Source: Bacillota bacterium
Lineage (GTDB): Bacteria > Bacillota > Clostridia > Acetivibrionales > DSM-1351
Length of the DNA: 64,000 bases
NCBI GenBank assembly: GCA_023409265.1
Contig: JAEYHZ010000036.1
Coordinates: 248,001-312,000, forward strand
Reading direction: 5' to 3'
Positions 34,282-43,809 of the stretch are shown here, piece by piece. Every line of letters begins with the position of its first letter. Position 1 is the stretch's first letter. Below the pieces are notes generated by a model, which worked only from the letters and a program-made list of their open reading frames with translations, was not told the DNA's origin and searched no databases. Made by a program: the position numbers and the translations under genes.

Positions 34282-35290
34282 TTTCATTCCTCCTTTCAAG
34301 TGACTTTCTGGTAACTCTCCTGTGAATCATGGCATTTAACATAATTGACAGGAGAATAATCAAACCTTTAAGACCCTCTTGTAAAAATGGTGAAACATGC
34401 ATAAGAGGCAGTGCATTATTCAATAATCCAAACAATAAAGCTCCAAGCAATACCCCCTGAACCTTTCCAACTCCACCTGAAATGCTTACGCCTCCAAGTA
34501 CACATGCAGCAATAACATTCATCTCATAGCCCGTAGCAGTTTCTCCCTGTGAGGCTGCGTATTTACACACATACAATATACCTGCCAGGCCGGCGATCAA
34601 TCCCATTAAAGTGTAAACCAGAACCAAAACATTCTTTGTTTTAATACCGCTTACTCTGGCAGATTCTATACTGTTGCCCACAGCATATATCTGTCTGCCC
34701 TTACGGCAATAATTCATAAAATAGTAGCCTATACAGTAAACAAAAATTGCAATCCACACTAAATTGTTGATTCCGAGAAAGCCCCCTGTAGCAATACCCA
34801 TAAATTCTTTTGTCATATCCTTTTGCAGAACCCAGCCGCCGTTACTGACAAGATAAGTGACACCTCTGTAAACATTCATCATTCCAAGGGTTGCTATTAT
34901 GGGAAGTATGTTCAACCTGGCAACTAAAAATCCAACTATCAATCCACATAAAGTACCTACTGCAATTGCAATAAAAATTATTATTATCGGATTCATGCCC
35001 GGGTTATTTTTTAGAACTGTAGTTCCAACCATTCCTGACAGTGCCATTGTTGCTCCGATTGAAAGATCTATACCTCCGGTTATAATGACCATCATCATAC
35101 CCACTGATAATATTGCCAGTACAGCGGTTTCTACTAAAATATTGTTAATGTTTTCGCCGGTAAGAAAGCTTCCACCGCTTCTGAACTGAACCAGAATAGA
35201 TATTAATATAATGACAAGGATTAAACCTATTTCTCTGATATTTGCAGAAAGTACACTTCTATTATTTTTTACAACAGTTACTTGATTCAT
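34271..35290 (-). CDS. Sugar ABC transporter permease (RhaP/RhaQ type)
   Basis: 339 residues, ATG at 35290 after GGGAGG. A BPD_transp_2-family permease with about ten helices; motifs GGIDLSIGATMALSGMVG and GGVSISGGVGKVQGVLLG mirror those of the next permease. The two differ in sequence, as in RhaP/RhaQ or AlsC-type pairs. It lies 15 bases downstream of the ATPase gene and overlaps the next permease. Confidence 0.9.
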   Translation of the reverse strand: MNQVTVVKNNRSVLSANIREIGLILVIILISILVQFRSGGSFLTGENINNILVETAVLAILSVGMMMVIITGGIDLSIGATMALSGMVGTTVLKNNPGMNPIIIIFIAIAVGTLCGLIVGFLVARLNILPIIATLGMMNVYRGVTYLVSNGGWVLQKDMTKEFMGIATGGFLGINNLVWIAIFVYCIGYYFMNYCRKGRQIYAVGNSIESARVSGIKTKNVLVLVYTLMGLIAGLAGILYVCKYAASQGETATGYEMNVIAACVLGGVSISGGVGKVQGVLLGALLFGLLNNALPLMHVSPFLQEGLKGLIILLSIMLNAMIHRRVTRKSLERRNESEQ

Positions 35291-35305
35291 CCCTTATGCC
35301 TCCCT

Positions 35306-36817
35306 TTATACAGTTGCTTTTTTAGCACGAGCTTTCATAGCTGCTTCAAGGATAGCTTCCTGAGTTGCTTCCTCACTATTGAAAACAGCAGTTATTTTTC
35401 CGTTGTGCATTACTGCAATACGGTCAGCCATCCCTAATACTTCAGGCATTTCTGAGGAAATCATAAGTATTCCGTATCCCATTTCAGCCAAATCGGATAT
35501 TATCTGATATATTTGTGATTTGGCACCTATGTCAACACCCTTTGTCGGTTCGTCTAGTATCAGCATCTTCAAATCAGAATTGAGCAGTTTTGAAATTATG
35601 ACCTTTTGCTGATTTCCACCTGATAATGAACTTACCTTGTCATAAACACTGACTGCTTTTACTGCTACTTTTTCTGACAGCTCTTTAGCTTTTTTTTGTT
35701 CCTGCCTGCTGTTTATCGTGAAGTATTTGGTGAATTTCTCCAGAGTTGAAATTGTTTCGTTTTTATAGATTTCCCAATCCAGGAATAGTCCCTGCTTCTG
35801 TCTGTCTTCAGGCAGGTAGCCGATTCCATAATTCATTGCATCCAAAGGATTTTTTATCTTTACTTCTTTATTTTCAAAGAATATTTTACCTGAACTGAGC
35901 TCCTCAATACCGAAAATACAATCGCAGACTTCGGTTCTTCCGGCACCTACCAGACCCGTTAATGCCAGAATTTCTCCTTTTTTGAGTGAAAAGCTTACAT
36001 TACTGAAATAACCTGTTCTTGATATATTATCCACTCTGAAGATTTCTTCCCCGATTTTATGTGTCTTATTTGGATATACCTGAGTAACCTCACGTCCAAC
36101 CATGGCTGAAATAAGCTTGTCATTACTTATTTCGTTAACTTCCCAGCTTCCGATGTATTTGGCGTCCCTGAATACGGTTACCCGGGAAGCCAGTCTGTAC
36201 ATGTCTTCGAAACGGTGGGATATAAATATTACAGATGCACCGTCATCTCTTAATTTTTCTGTAATTGTGTACAACTGCTCACATTCCCTTTTTGACAATG
36301 CGGCAGTTGGTTCATCCATTATAATTATTTTTGCATTTGTCGATATTGCTTTGGCAATTTCAACAATCTGCCTTTCAGCTACACTTAAGTCACCCATATT
36401 GCTTTTGGGATTTATATCACTGCCAAGGCTTACAAGCAGATCCTTGGCCTGTTTGTGCATATCTTTCCACTTTATTGACTTTAAACCATTGCCAACCTGT
36501 TCGTGACCCATAAAGATGTTTTCTGTAACACTTAAATGAGGATAACAGGTCCCGTGCTGGTATATGGCTGCAATACTGTGCTCCTGAGCCTCACGAGGAT
36601 TTTTGAATCTGATTTTTTCACCGTTCAGATATATTTCCCCTTGTTCCGGTTCATGCACTCCGGTTATGACCTTAATAAAGGTTGATTTTCCTGCCCCGTT
36701 TTCCCCCATCAATGCATGTATTTCTCCGGGGCGCAGCTGGAAATGTACATTGTCAAGAGCTTTTACTCCAGGGAATATTTTAGTTATAGCTTTTAACTCC
36801 AATATAAATTTGCCCAT
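35306..36817 (-). CDS. Sugar ABC transporter ATP-binding protein, duplicated (RhaT/RbsA type)
   Basis: 503 residues with two ATPase halves. The first has MGENGAGKSTFIKVITG, LSVAERQIVEIAKA and IIIMDEPTAAL; the second has a degenerate Walker A in LTGLVGAGRTEVCDC, then SLSGGNQQKVIISKLL and LLILDEPTKGVDIGAKSQIY. This layout is that of sugar importers RbsA, MglA, AraG and RhaT. The start ATG follows AAGGTGA. First gene of the four-gene importer operon; upstream lies repeat copy B and the two-component system. Confidence 0.93.
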   Translation of the reverse strand: MGKFILELKAITKIFPGVKALDNVHFQLRPGEIHALMGENGAGKSTFIKVITGVHEPEQGEIYLNGEKIRFKNPREAQEHSIAAIYQHGTCYPHLSVTENIFMGHEQVGNGLKSIKWKDMHKQAKDLLVSLGSDINPKSNMGDLSVAERQIVEIAKAISTNAKIIIMDEPTAALSKRECEQLYTITEKLRDDGASVIFISHRFEDMYRLASRVTVFRDAKYIGSWEVNEISNDKLISAMVGREVTQVYPNKTHKIGEEIFRVDNISRTGYFSNVSFSLKKGEILALTGLVGAGRTEVCDCIFGIEELSSGKIFFENKEVKIKNPLDAMNYGIGYLPEDRQKQGLFLDWEIYKNETISTLEKFTKYFTINSRQEQKKAKELSEKVAVKAVSVYDKVSSLSGGNQQKVIISKLLNSDLKMLILDEPTKGVDIGAKSQIYQIISDLAEMGYGILMISSEMPEVLGMADRIAVMHNGKITAVFNSEEATQEAILEAAMKARAKKATV

Positions 36818-36850
36818 ATAGAATCACCTTACTCCCTCTAATTAAAGTAT

Positions 36851-36960
36851 GCCTCGGAGGCCATGGACCTTTGCCTCGTTGTAACGCGCATAAGGTAAGA
36901 AAATTTTTTATATCCGAAAATTTTCTGTTAATCTATGCTTTATAAGCATAACAACGAGGA
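36851..36960 (+). repeat. Intergenic palindromic element, copy B
   Basis: In the 263-base gap between the two-component system and the importer. Contains GCCTCGTTGTAACGCGCATA followed by AGGTAAG, an A-T-rich hairpin (GAAAATTTT / AAAATTTTC, loop ending TATCCG) and ends with ACAACGAGG, complementary to the CCTCGTTGT near its start. Core shared with copies A and C. If transcribed it would sit in the importer leader. Confidence 0.65.
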
Positions 36961-37053
36961 CCTGCAGAGTAAATGTAAATAAGTAAACTGCATATGTAAA
37001 AAACTAAACTGTTAAATTTAAAAATAATGGTGGATGACTGAAAGAATGGCACT

Positions 37054-37082
37054 AAAAAAGTGAATACCCGAGTATTCACTTT
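37054..37082 (-). terminator. Terminator after the response regulator gene
   Basis: Minus strand AAGTGAATAC / GTATTCACTT with a 4-base loop and a T run; it overlaps the stop codon region at 37081. It separates the regulator genes from the importer operon. Confidence 0.8.
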
Positions 37083-38595
37083 AGTCTCTTGACCTGTATT
37101 CTGTTGGCCATAACCCTGTTTCCTTTTTAAAGATTTTTGAAAAGTAGTGTTGATCATTATAACCAACCCTTTCAGCCACCTCTTTAAGAAGAATGTCGGG
37201 CTGTCCCAGCATGATTTTCTTGGACATTTCAACCCTGTAATTTGTCAGGTATTCAGAGGGGGAAATTCCTTTGTATATACGAAATATCTTAGTGATATAG
37301 GAGGGTACAAAACCGAATTTTTTAGACAAAATACTGTTTGTAATGGTCTCTTTGTAATTGTTCTTTAAATAGGCTTCTATTTTTTCTGCAATTAACTGAT
37401 TATTGTCCCTCTTTCCCTCAGGTTCACATACATAAATACTGGATAACAAAAATGTCAAGTCCTCAGTTAATGAATTAATGTCAATTGCATTTGAAATTGC
37501 ACTGTAGATCTCCATCTTAAGTGTTGAAGAATTTCCCGTTACCTGATAATTTGCAATTTCACTGTCATTAATTAATCCATCAAAAAAATTAACGATTTGA
37601 AGCTGGGTCATGCCTGAATTTATAAGCTGCGTTATTGTCATCAGCAAACACTTCTTCAGCTGATTGCTCCCGGTCTTGATTGCAAACTTTAGAGTTTCGG
37701 CTAAAAGTTTAATATCTGCACTGGCACTGATTATTTCTACATCGTTCCATATAATCTGTGACTCAAACAGCTTTATTCCTACATAAAGCTTTGTACGCAA
37801 GGCCTTCAGCCTGACACCGATATCATTCAATTCAACAAGCTCGTTACTGGAAACGACGGTTATTGCAGTATTATTTTTTTCTCTTAAGGACTCAAGCAGT
37901 TTATCAGCCATAAAAGTAACGCTGCTTTTATCCGTGAGTTCTACTGCTACAACCATTTCTGCAATAGATTTTCCATTAAAGCAAATACAATTTTCGTCAT
38001 TCCCGGTTATGCTTTGCATAATATGTTCGATATTAACCGTATCCCAGAAATTTCCAGCAGTCAGCATAGAGTCATCGGGGATTAGCGGAAAAGCTCCTGC
38101 ACAGATCAAAAAAATAGCATACCTTGTATCGTAGACTACATTACTTTCTTCATAGGAGAGAGCTTTTCCCGTTGAATTGAGAGTATTCAGTACTTTTTCT
38201 TTCTTCTCTTTATTTCTGCGCAACTCAATATCTTCTTCTGCCTGGGAAAGTATTTTCCCGATGGATTCCTTCGTTGCCGGTTTTAAAAGATATTCATAAA
38301 CATGAAACTGGATAGCTTTTCTGGCAAATTGGAAATCCTGATAACCACTAATTATAACAACAATTGTATTAGGATATTTTAATCTGATTTGTTCTGCAAG
38401 TTCCAGCCCGTCAACAACAGGCATTTTTATATCTGAAAAAACCAGATCCACTGTTTCACCGGCAAGAAGTTCCAGAGCTTTTTTACCGTTTCCGGCTGTT
38501 GCTGTGACCTTGAAATTATCAGCGTATTCTTCTATCAATTTAACAATTTGCCTCAATATAGGCGGTTCATCTTCAACTACCATAACTCTGATCAT
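37081..38595 (-). CDS. Response regulator, YesN type (receiver plus AraC-type HTH)
   Basis: 504 residues. Receiver domain 1-120 with phosphorylation Asp in FSDIKMPVVDGLEL; a long middle region (about 130-400) without known motif; and a C-terminal AraC-type double helix-turn-helix (about 400-504; SPSEYLTNYRVEMSKKIML and AERVGYNDQHYFSKIFKKE). It overlaps the kinase gene by 4 bases (ATGA), so the pair is translationally coupled. YesMN-type systems control carbohydrate uptake and degradation genes; the adjacent rhamnose-type importer is the obvious target. Confidence 0.92.
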   Translation of the reverse strand: MIRVMVVEDEPPILRQIVKLIEEYADNFKVTATAGNGKKALELLAGETVDLVFSDIKMPVVDGLELAEQIRLKYPNTIVVIISGYQDFQFARKAIQFHVYEYLLKPATKESIGKILSQAEEDIELRRNKEKKEKVLNTLNSTGKALSYEESNVVYDTRYAIFLICAGAFPLIPDDSMLTAGNFWDTVNIEHIMQSITGNDENCICFNGKSIAEMVVAVELTDKSSVTFMADKLLESLREKNNTAITVVSSNELVELNDIGVRLKALRTKLYVGIKLFESQIIWNDVEIISASADIKLLAETLKFAIKTGSNQLKKCLLMTITQLINSGMTQLQIVNFFDGLINDSEIANYQVTGNSSTLKMEIYSAISNAIDINSLTEDLTFLLSSIYVCEPEGKRDNNQLIAEKIEAYLKNNYKETITNSILSKKFGFVPSYITKIFRIYKGISPSEYLTNYRVEMSKKIMLGQPDILLKEVAERVGYNDQHYFSKIFKKETGLWPTEYRSRD

Positions 38596-40310
38596 ACAAT
38601 TTCACCCCATATCGTGATGATTGACCCCTTTGGAGCATTGTCCTCAATACTGTAATCAATTTCTTTTCCGGTATTTAATCTTAATCTGATTATGGTATTT
38701 ATTAGCCCTATGCCTTCAGTTTTCATATTCAGCTTGTTTTGATTTATACTGTTCCAATATTCATATATCTTGTTGTCAACCTGTTCTTTATCTATACCCG
38801 TAAATCCTGAGCCATTATCCGAAATTCTTATATACCATTTATTTCTGTCAGTCCCAATTGATATGTTTATAATGTAGGGCGGCTCAATATTTTCAAAGCC
38901 ATGTTTAAAGCTGTTTTCAGCTAATGGCTGAAGTATCAGCTTGGGTACTCTTATTTCCCTGACATTTTCGTCAACATCAACGGTGTATGTTAAATTATTC
39001 TCATACCTGCCTTTCATAAGTTCAAGGTAACAGGTTAGATTTTCAATTTCCTTACTTAAAGTGACTGTAGTTTCTTCATAGAAGGATACGTATCTTAAAA
39101 TGGATGTCAGCGAGCTGCAGAGTTTTACAACCTTTTCGCTGCCGTCCTCACTTCCTACCGCACTGATTACTGCCAGAGTATTATATAGAAAATGGGGATT
39201 CATTTGAGATTGCAAGGCCATCAAATTTGCCTTTTTTTCAAGTGCAATTGATTCACTGAGCCTGTTTAGCATTGCTGTAAAAGCGATATTCAACTCCCGT
39301 ACCTCATCAATGTTATTATGAGAAGTATCGGTCTGGTTCATATTTTGAATATTTATCCTGCTTACTGTATCCTTCAAAACAATTAATGGTTTCCCCAGCT
39401 TTCTTGCAATAAAGAATACAACCGCTATCATCAGCAGCATAAGACCCAGGCTTCCAAACAGAATAGCATAAATCAGCGGTATGTACGCTGTTATAACATC
39501 TGATTTCCTTTGAAACAGGGTAACTGTCCACTCGTATTTTAATGAACTTTTAGAAACCAGATTCATTTTATTTTTTTCAATACTTCCGCTAAAGCTGCTG
39601 AATACCTGATTCCCATTTTTGTCCGAAATCAAAATATTAATATTTTGAGAATCACTGAACTCAATTTTCTCCACTAATTTTTTGATATCCTGCTGAATCT
39701 CAACTATCCCGTAAACTTCCTTAGAGTAGATATTCATAAGCGGACGTTTAACAGAAATATACTTTGAACTGTATATATCTGACCATTTATCAGTCTTCGG
39801 GTACAATACATTATTTTTATTCAAATTATGCATTAAGTCCAGCATTTGACCATGGACATTGTCATTATTAAAGACTTTTTCAATGCTTTTTTTTTGGGTA
39901 GTTGCTCCCGAGCTTATGAAATCTCCAAACTGGTTGTACAGGCATATTCTCCACATCAACTTTTTGGGTCCATTGATTGTAGTCAGGATACTTCCTGTAT
40001 CAATATTCAAAAGTATATCCTTATCGAAATAATTCTCAGGGTCTATATTATTTTGAAGGTCTTTAAAGGTATTTAACAGTGTAACATTGGTCATAACCTG
40101 ATAAGCTACATAGTCCATATCATCCAGGAAGGAATCCAGCTGCTTTATTGTTTTATCAGCCAGTTCCTGCTGGTTCAGCATCGATATTTTTTCACTGGTT
40201 TTCAATGTAAAAAAATAAAACGTGACAAAAAACATACAGACCATTATTATAATTACAATGGAATACGAGTAAACCAGCCTATTTATAAAGATAGATTTTT
40301 TTCTCTGCAT
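38592..40310 (-). CDS. Sensor histidine kinase, YesM type
   Basis: About 572 residues from ATG at 40310, with GAGGT upstream. One membrane helix near the N-terminus (about 12-40), an extracellular sensing domain (about 40-285), a second helix, a HAMP linker, the His_kinase motif SQMNPHFLYNTLAVIS with the phospho-accepting His, and a C-terminal ATPase domain with NSFKHGFENI (N box) and SDNGSGFTGI (G1 box). The extracellular domain resembles dCache/Cache-type sensors by size only. It forms a pair with the YesN regulator, downstream of the mutarotase gene. Confidence 0.92.
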   Translation of the reverse strand: MQRKKSIFINRLVYSYSIVIIIMVCMFFVTFYFFTLKTSEKISMLNQQELADKTIKQLDSFLDDMDYVAYQVMTNVTLLNTFKDLQNNIDPENYFDKDILLNIDTGSILTTINGPKKLMWRICLYNQFGDFISSGATTQKKSIEKVFNNDNVHGQMLDLMHNLNKNNVLYPKTDKWSDIYSSKYISVKRPLMNIYSKEVYGIVEIQQDIKKLVEKIEFSDSQNINILISDKNGNQVFSSFSGSIEKNKMNLVSKSSLKYEWTVTLFQRKSDVITAYIPLIYAILFGSLGLMLLMIAVVFFIARKLGKPLIVLKDTVSRINIQNMNQTDTSHNNIDEVRELNIAFTAMLNRLSESIALEKKANLMALQSQMNPHFLYNTLAVISAVGSEDGSEKVVKLCSSLTSILRYVSFYEETTVTLSKEIENLTCYLELMKGRYENNLTYTVDVDENVREIRVPKLILQPLAENSFKHGFENIEPPYIINISIGTDRNKWYIRISDNGSGFTGIDKEQVDNKIYEYWNSINQNKLNMKTEGIGLINTIIRLRLNTGKEIDYSIEDNAPKGSIITIWGEIV

Positions 40311-40389
40311 ATTATGATACCTCAAAAATAATAATCGGAATGTCATTTGCTGGTCCTAATATTAACTTTAAATTTACTGTATTATGTTA

Positions 40390-40707
40390 TCAATCCAATC
40401 TGAATACTTCTGTCAACTTTGGCTGTGCACCTGTTAAAGGGTCCATTTCCATTATCATAACTTCCTTCATATACTCGTTCCATCTGTCCACAACATCACT
40501 CTCAGCCTGAACAGCAGCAGCAAAAGCACAGCCCTTTTCACATTCATAATAGCCGAAAAGCTCGTTACCCACATTCCAAATGGAATAATTGCATATTCCT
40601 GCCTCTTTTAAAACAGCTACAAGCTCCTCCCATATTTCATTATGGCGTTTTATATACTCATTAATCTGGCCTTCCTTAACTATTGCCTTCCATGCATAAC
40701 GTTCCAT
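40390..40707 (-). CDS. rhaM: L-rhamnose mutarotase
   Basis: 105 residues, the usual family length. It starts MERYAWKAIVKEG and has the characteristic RHNEIWEELVAVLKEAGICN and LFGYYECEKG segments, with His in the RHNEIW motif as catalytic or binding residue, and the C-terminal PLTGAQPKLTEVFRLD. It interconverts alpha and beta anomers of L-rhamnose in the cytoplasm. The start ATG follows GGAGGG. It is the first gene of the group rhaM, kinase, regulator, and supports rhamnose as the substrate of the downstream importer. No rhamnose isomerase, kinase or aldolase genes are in the window. Confidence 0.9.
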   Translation of the reverse strand: MERYAWKAIVKEGQINEYIKRHNEIWEELVAVLKEAGICNYSIWNVGNELFGYYECEKGCAFAAAVQAESDVVDRWNEYMKEVMIMEMDPLTGAQPKLTEVFRLD

Positions 40708-40893
40708 ACCTTTTCCCTCCGTTTATTAAAATCATTTTAATACTGAAAAAGCCTGGGTTCATTCTATTGTTGGTCTTACGGATGAGCATTCCGCCTTATC
40801 CTGTTAAAAAATATCACATGTAAAACGGAGTCTTATTGTAAAATTCCTTGATTAACTAATTATATCTTCTTTGAAAGTATAAAACATTGGGGT

Positions 40894-40921
40894 ATTATAT
40901 TCATTTTATAGGGTAATTCAA
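40894..40921 (-). promoter_or_regulatory. Sigma-A promoter for rhaM and the two-component genes
   Basis: Minus strand TTGAAT, 16-base spacer, TATAAT, about 185 bases upstream of the rhaM start. The remaining leader (40708-40890), with a weak inverted segment, was not recognised as a riboswitch. The rest of the 335-base gap holds only the asparaginase terminator. Confidence 0.5.
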
Positions 40922-40984
40922 TAATAGTAAATATTATGGTGGGATTTAGAATACTTATTGACAGAACAGCGACGGGTTTATGTT

Positions 40985-41021
40985 AAAAAACGCCAATTAT
41001 CGTAGTTGATAACCGGCGTTG
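40985..41021 (-). terminator. Terminator of the asparaginase gene
   Basis: Minus strand AACGCCGGTTATCAA / TTGGCGTT stem followed by six T, 23 bases after the stop codon at 41043. Confidence 0.8.
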
Positions 41022-41042
41022 CTTTTATAACGTATTATTCTG

Positions 41043-42053
41043 CTATTTCTCATCAAAGGAGCAGAGAATATCTTTCTGCACAGGTGTATAGAAAAGTTTG
41101 CTCACCTCAGCAGGTTCCCTGGTTTGTGCAAGAATCCACATAAGCTTTGTCACAACTGACTCTAACGTCATATTATAAGCCTCAATCAGCTCAAACTTTT
41201 CCTTCACCTTGCGACCGACTTCATAAATACTCATATTGCTGCCTTCATGCTGTACCTGGGTAGTCATTACAATAATTCTTCCTGACTGGATCCAGTCCTC
41301 AAAGGCATTCATGAAATCTACATCATCATAAAACGGTATTCCGCTGACACCAAAGCTTTCTATGATAACAGCATGATACTCGTTTTTCAAATACTTGAAA
41401 ATGTCGGGCTTCATACCCGGTATTAGTTTTATCACGAATACATTTGGATCCACCTCATCATAAAATTGCGGAGACATTCCTTCTTTCTTTTCTTCCAGAA
41501 AGAATATGAGCTGGCCGTCTATTATCACAGCTGCCTCGGGGAAATCTATACTTGAAAATGCATTGTAGCTTTTTGTTCTTAATTTTCTTGCTCTTGTACC
41601 AAGGATAACTTTTCCGTCGAAAACAAGGTGAACTCCGCAGGCTCTTTCATCCACAGCATAATAAAATGCATCCCTCAAATTTATCCTTGCATCTGTCTCC
41701 TGATTGCATATGGATTTTTGGGAGCCTGTAATAACAATTGGTTTTGGACTTTGCTGTACCAGATATGATAAAGCTGCTGCAGTATATGCCATAGTATCGG
41801 TACCATGGGTAATAACAAAACCATCATATTTACCATAATTATCTCTGATACATCCAGCTATCTCACACCAATGGTTATGACGGATATTCGTACTGTCAAG
41901 ATTGAACAACTGTACTGAATCCACTTTGCACTTTTTTGAGACTTCGGGTACGCATGTTAATATTTCATCAGAGGTTAGCAGCGGGCAGAGACCATCTTCA
42001 GTCATTTTTGTTGCAATAGTTCCACCTGTGGCAATTAATAAAATCGTCTTCAT
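41043..42053 (-). CDS. ansA: L-asparaginase, type I (cytoplasmic)
   Basis: 336 residues, start ATG after AAGAAGG. Both catalytic Thr motifs are visible: TGGTIA near the N-terminus and HGTDTMAYTAAAL (about 85-97). There is no signal peptide, as in type I cytoplasmic enzymes. It converts asparagine to aspartate and ammonia. It forms a single-gene unit between the rhaM terminator region and the rubrerythrin terminator. The C-terminal 150 residues resemble the regulatory half of AnsA, without a visible fusion. Confidence 0.95.
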   Translation of the reverse strand: MKTILLIATGGTIATKMTEDGLCPLLTSDEILTCVPEVSKKCKVDSVQLFNLDSTNIRHNHWCEIAGCIRDNYGKYDGFVITHGTDTMAYTAAALSYLVQQSPKPIVITGSQKSICNQETDARINLRDAFYYAVDERACGVHLVFDGKVILGTRARKLRTKSYNAFSSIDFPEAAVIIDGQLIFFLEEKKEGMSPQFYDEVDPNVFVIKLIPGMKPDIFKYLKNEYHAVIIESFGVSGIPFYDDVDFMNAFEDWIQSGRIIVMTTQVQHEGSNMSIYEVGRKVKEKFELIEAYNMTLESVVTKLMWILAQTREPAEVSKLFYTPVQKDILCSFDEK

Positions 42054-42224
42054 ATTCCTTCTTCCTCGTACAGCTTTACGTTATAATCCAATTACTATCT
42101 GGCTGGTAAAAGGTTGGTACACTGTAAATTCATTTGCAAACAGCAATAGACTTATTCTTTATTATATTCGCTGCCTGGATTTATTATTTAGGAATTGTAA
42201 GTATAAACTTTTCCATAGACTATC

Positions 42225-42258
42225 TAAAAAAGCTTTGTGGCTTGCCGCCACAAAGCTT
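42225..42258 (-). terminator. Terminator of the rubrerythrin/encapsulin operon
   Basis: Perfect hairpin AAGCTTTGTGGC / GCCACAAAGCTT with a 4-base loop, followed on the minus strand by a T run; 9 bases after the rubrerythrin stop. Confidence 0.88.
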
Positions 42259-42266
42259 CTTATCAA

Positions 42267-42821
42267 CTAAAATTTCTTATACAATTCCTTCTTCGCACCA
42301 CATACAGGGCATTTTTCAGGAGCTTCATCAAGGATTGTGTGTCCACAAACGGGACAAATATAAACTGATGTAAGTTCAATGTCTTTACCTTCCTTCACAG
42401 CATCCTGAGCTGCCTTGAACAGTTGGGCATGTATTTTCTCGGCTTCCAGAGCGAAATGGAAGGAACGCTGTGCTCCCGGCTCATTCTGGAACTGAGCCGC
42501 ATTCAGATATACCGGATACATCTGCTCCACTTCATGCAGCTCGCCGTTGATTGCACCTTGAAGATTGTCAAAGGTTTTATTTCTACCGAATACTCCTCCT
42601 GCAGTTACAGTAGCATCAGTGGTATCTCCGCCGATCTCTCTGAAATGATTTTCAGCGTGTACTCTCTCTGCATAGGAAATAGCCTTAAACAGCTTTTCAA
42701 CATTTGGATAGCCTTCCTTTTCAGCAATTTCGCCCCAGGTAAGGTATCTCATGTGTGCCAGGCTTTCACCTCCATAGGCAGAATGAAGAAAATCTGAAGT
42801 CATTGCATTTTTAACACTCAT
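42267..42821 (-). CDS. rbr: Rubrerythrin
   Basis: 184 residues. The N-terminal four-helix diiron domain has Glu in YGGESLAHMRYL, EIAEKEGY, ERVHAENHF (ExxH-type) and, in the second half, EAEKIHAQLF. The C-terminal rubredoxin-like domain has paired CPVCG motifs (about 156-175) for one Fe(SCys)4. It scavenges hydrogen peroxide using reduced rubredoxin or NADH-linked partners in anaerobes. It ends KKELYKKF, not an encapsulin cargo tag, so it is probably not packaged. It is the last gene of the cluster with encapsulin, 52 bases downstream, and no terminator lies between them. Confidence 0.96.
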   Translation of the reverse strand: MSVKNAMTSDFLHSAYGGESLAHMRYLTWGEIAEKEGYPNVEKLFKAISYAERVHAENHFREIGGDTTDATVTAGGVFGRNKTFDNLQGAINGELHEVEQMYPVYLNAAQFQNEPGAQRSFHFALEAEKIHAQLFKAAQDAVKEGKDIELTSVYICPVCGHTILDEAPEKCPVCGAKKELYKKF

Positions 42822-42873
42822 TATTACGACCTCCTGTATTATTAAATTTATTTAAGGGAATTGATATATTAAA

Positions 42874-43689
42874 TCACTCAAAAACAACAATCGCCTGTTT
42901 TCTCTTTATTCGAAGCAATACTGTTTCCAGAACCCTAAAACTGTGGTTAAGATCTTTTTGTTCCAAATATGCCGTTACCATATCCTGACCAATAACAAGA
43001 TCCATATTTCTTGATTCGGAGCAAACCAGAACAGCTTTGCCTTTTCCCAGTACAGGACTTTTAAATATATGTCCATCCAACAGTTTGCTCACCCTGTCAA
43101 TTTCAAGTAATCCGGTTCCCTCCTGCAGTCTTTGCATTTGCATATAAAGGTCCGGACTGACAGTTAGTGAATAGGTCCCGTAAATTGCTTTGGAGACCAA
43201 TAGTTCAATTGCTGCTGCTACATCGGTAAAAGCATTTTCTCCCATTGTCCAGTCTTTTCTTTTTATTTTGTTTACACCGGCTGCTGTTAACAAACCTTCG
43301 TACCCTTTTGCTTCGTTTCCAAAATAAATAAGTTTTTCTTCCTTAAGGGCACAGGCCTGCGCCGATTCCATCGCATTGGCAAGATCAATTTTATAATCTG
43401 ATTTCTCTGAAATCTCCAGATCCTTGCCGAAAATGGTAAAATCATCATAAATTGTGGGGATCTCTACATATTTACGTCCCTTCATTGTAATGAAGCCATC
43501 TTCCGAGACTTCATCAACTTGGTCAGCATCATCAATATTGATGCTTGCCGTTCCAAGGCCAAGAGGACCGAAAATATGCAGAAAACGCCTGCCTGAAAGG
43601 ACATTCCGGGCAGCCTTTATCACAGCAGAATCAATTTGCTCCCATAGTTCAGCCGATACCGGAGAACTTTCTCTTGATAAGTATGTCAT
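42874..43689 (-). CDS. Encapsulin shell protein (HK97-fold, linocin-M18 family)
   Basis: 271 residues from ATG at 43689, preceded by GGGAGGT (an in-frame upstream extension has no signal). The family start is visible as MTYLSRESSPVSAELWEQID followed by RRFLHIFGPLGLGT; further conserved parts are VEIPTIYDDFTIFGKDLE, YGTYSLTVSPDLYMQMQRL and GQDMVTAYLEQKDLNHSFRVLETVLLRI. It self-assembles into a protein nanocompartment. The gene upstream encodes an encapsulated ferritin with a cargo-loading tail, so this shell stores iron. Its start is 120 bases after the ferritin gene, where a candidate internal promoter is seen. Confidence 0.96.
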   Translation of the reverse strand: MTYLSRESSPVSAELWEQIDSAVIKAARNVLSGRRFLHIFGPLGLGTASINIDDADQVDEVSEDGFITMKGRKYVEIPTIYDDFTIFGKDLEISEKSDYKIDLANAMESAQACALKEEKLIYFGNEAKGYEGLLTAAGVNKIKRKDWTMGENAFTDVAAAIELLVSKAIYGTYSLTVSPDLYMQMQRLQEGTGLLEIDRVSKLLDGHIFKSPVLGKGKAVLVCSESRNMDLVIGQDMVTAYLEQKDLNHSFRVLETVLLRIKRKQAIVVFE

Positions 43690-43741
43690 ACCTCTACCTC
43701 CCTTATATTGAATATTGAATAACAATATTTCATATTTCAAT

Positions 43742-43769
43742 CTTATAGCTATAAAAACTGTGCAATCAA
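43742..43769 (-). promoter_or_regulatory. Candidate internal promoter before the encapsulin gene
   Basis: Minus strand TTGATT, 16-base spacer, TATAAG in the 120-base ferritin-encapsulin gap. It could allow more shell protein than cargo to be made. A short CCGG-containing hairpin without T run lies just upstream (about 43790-43805). Confidence 0.35.
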
Positions 43770-43809
43770 ATGCCTGACACTAGCAACCACCGGTTAACCC
43801 GGATCCGTC

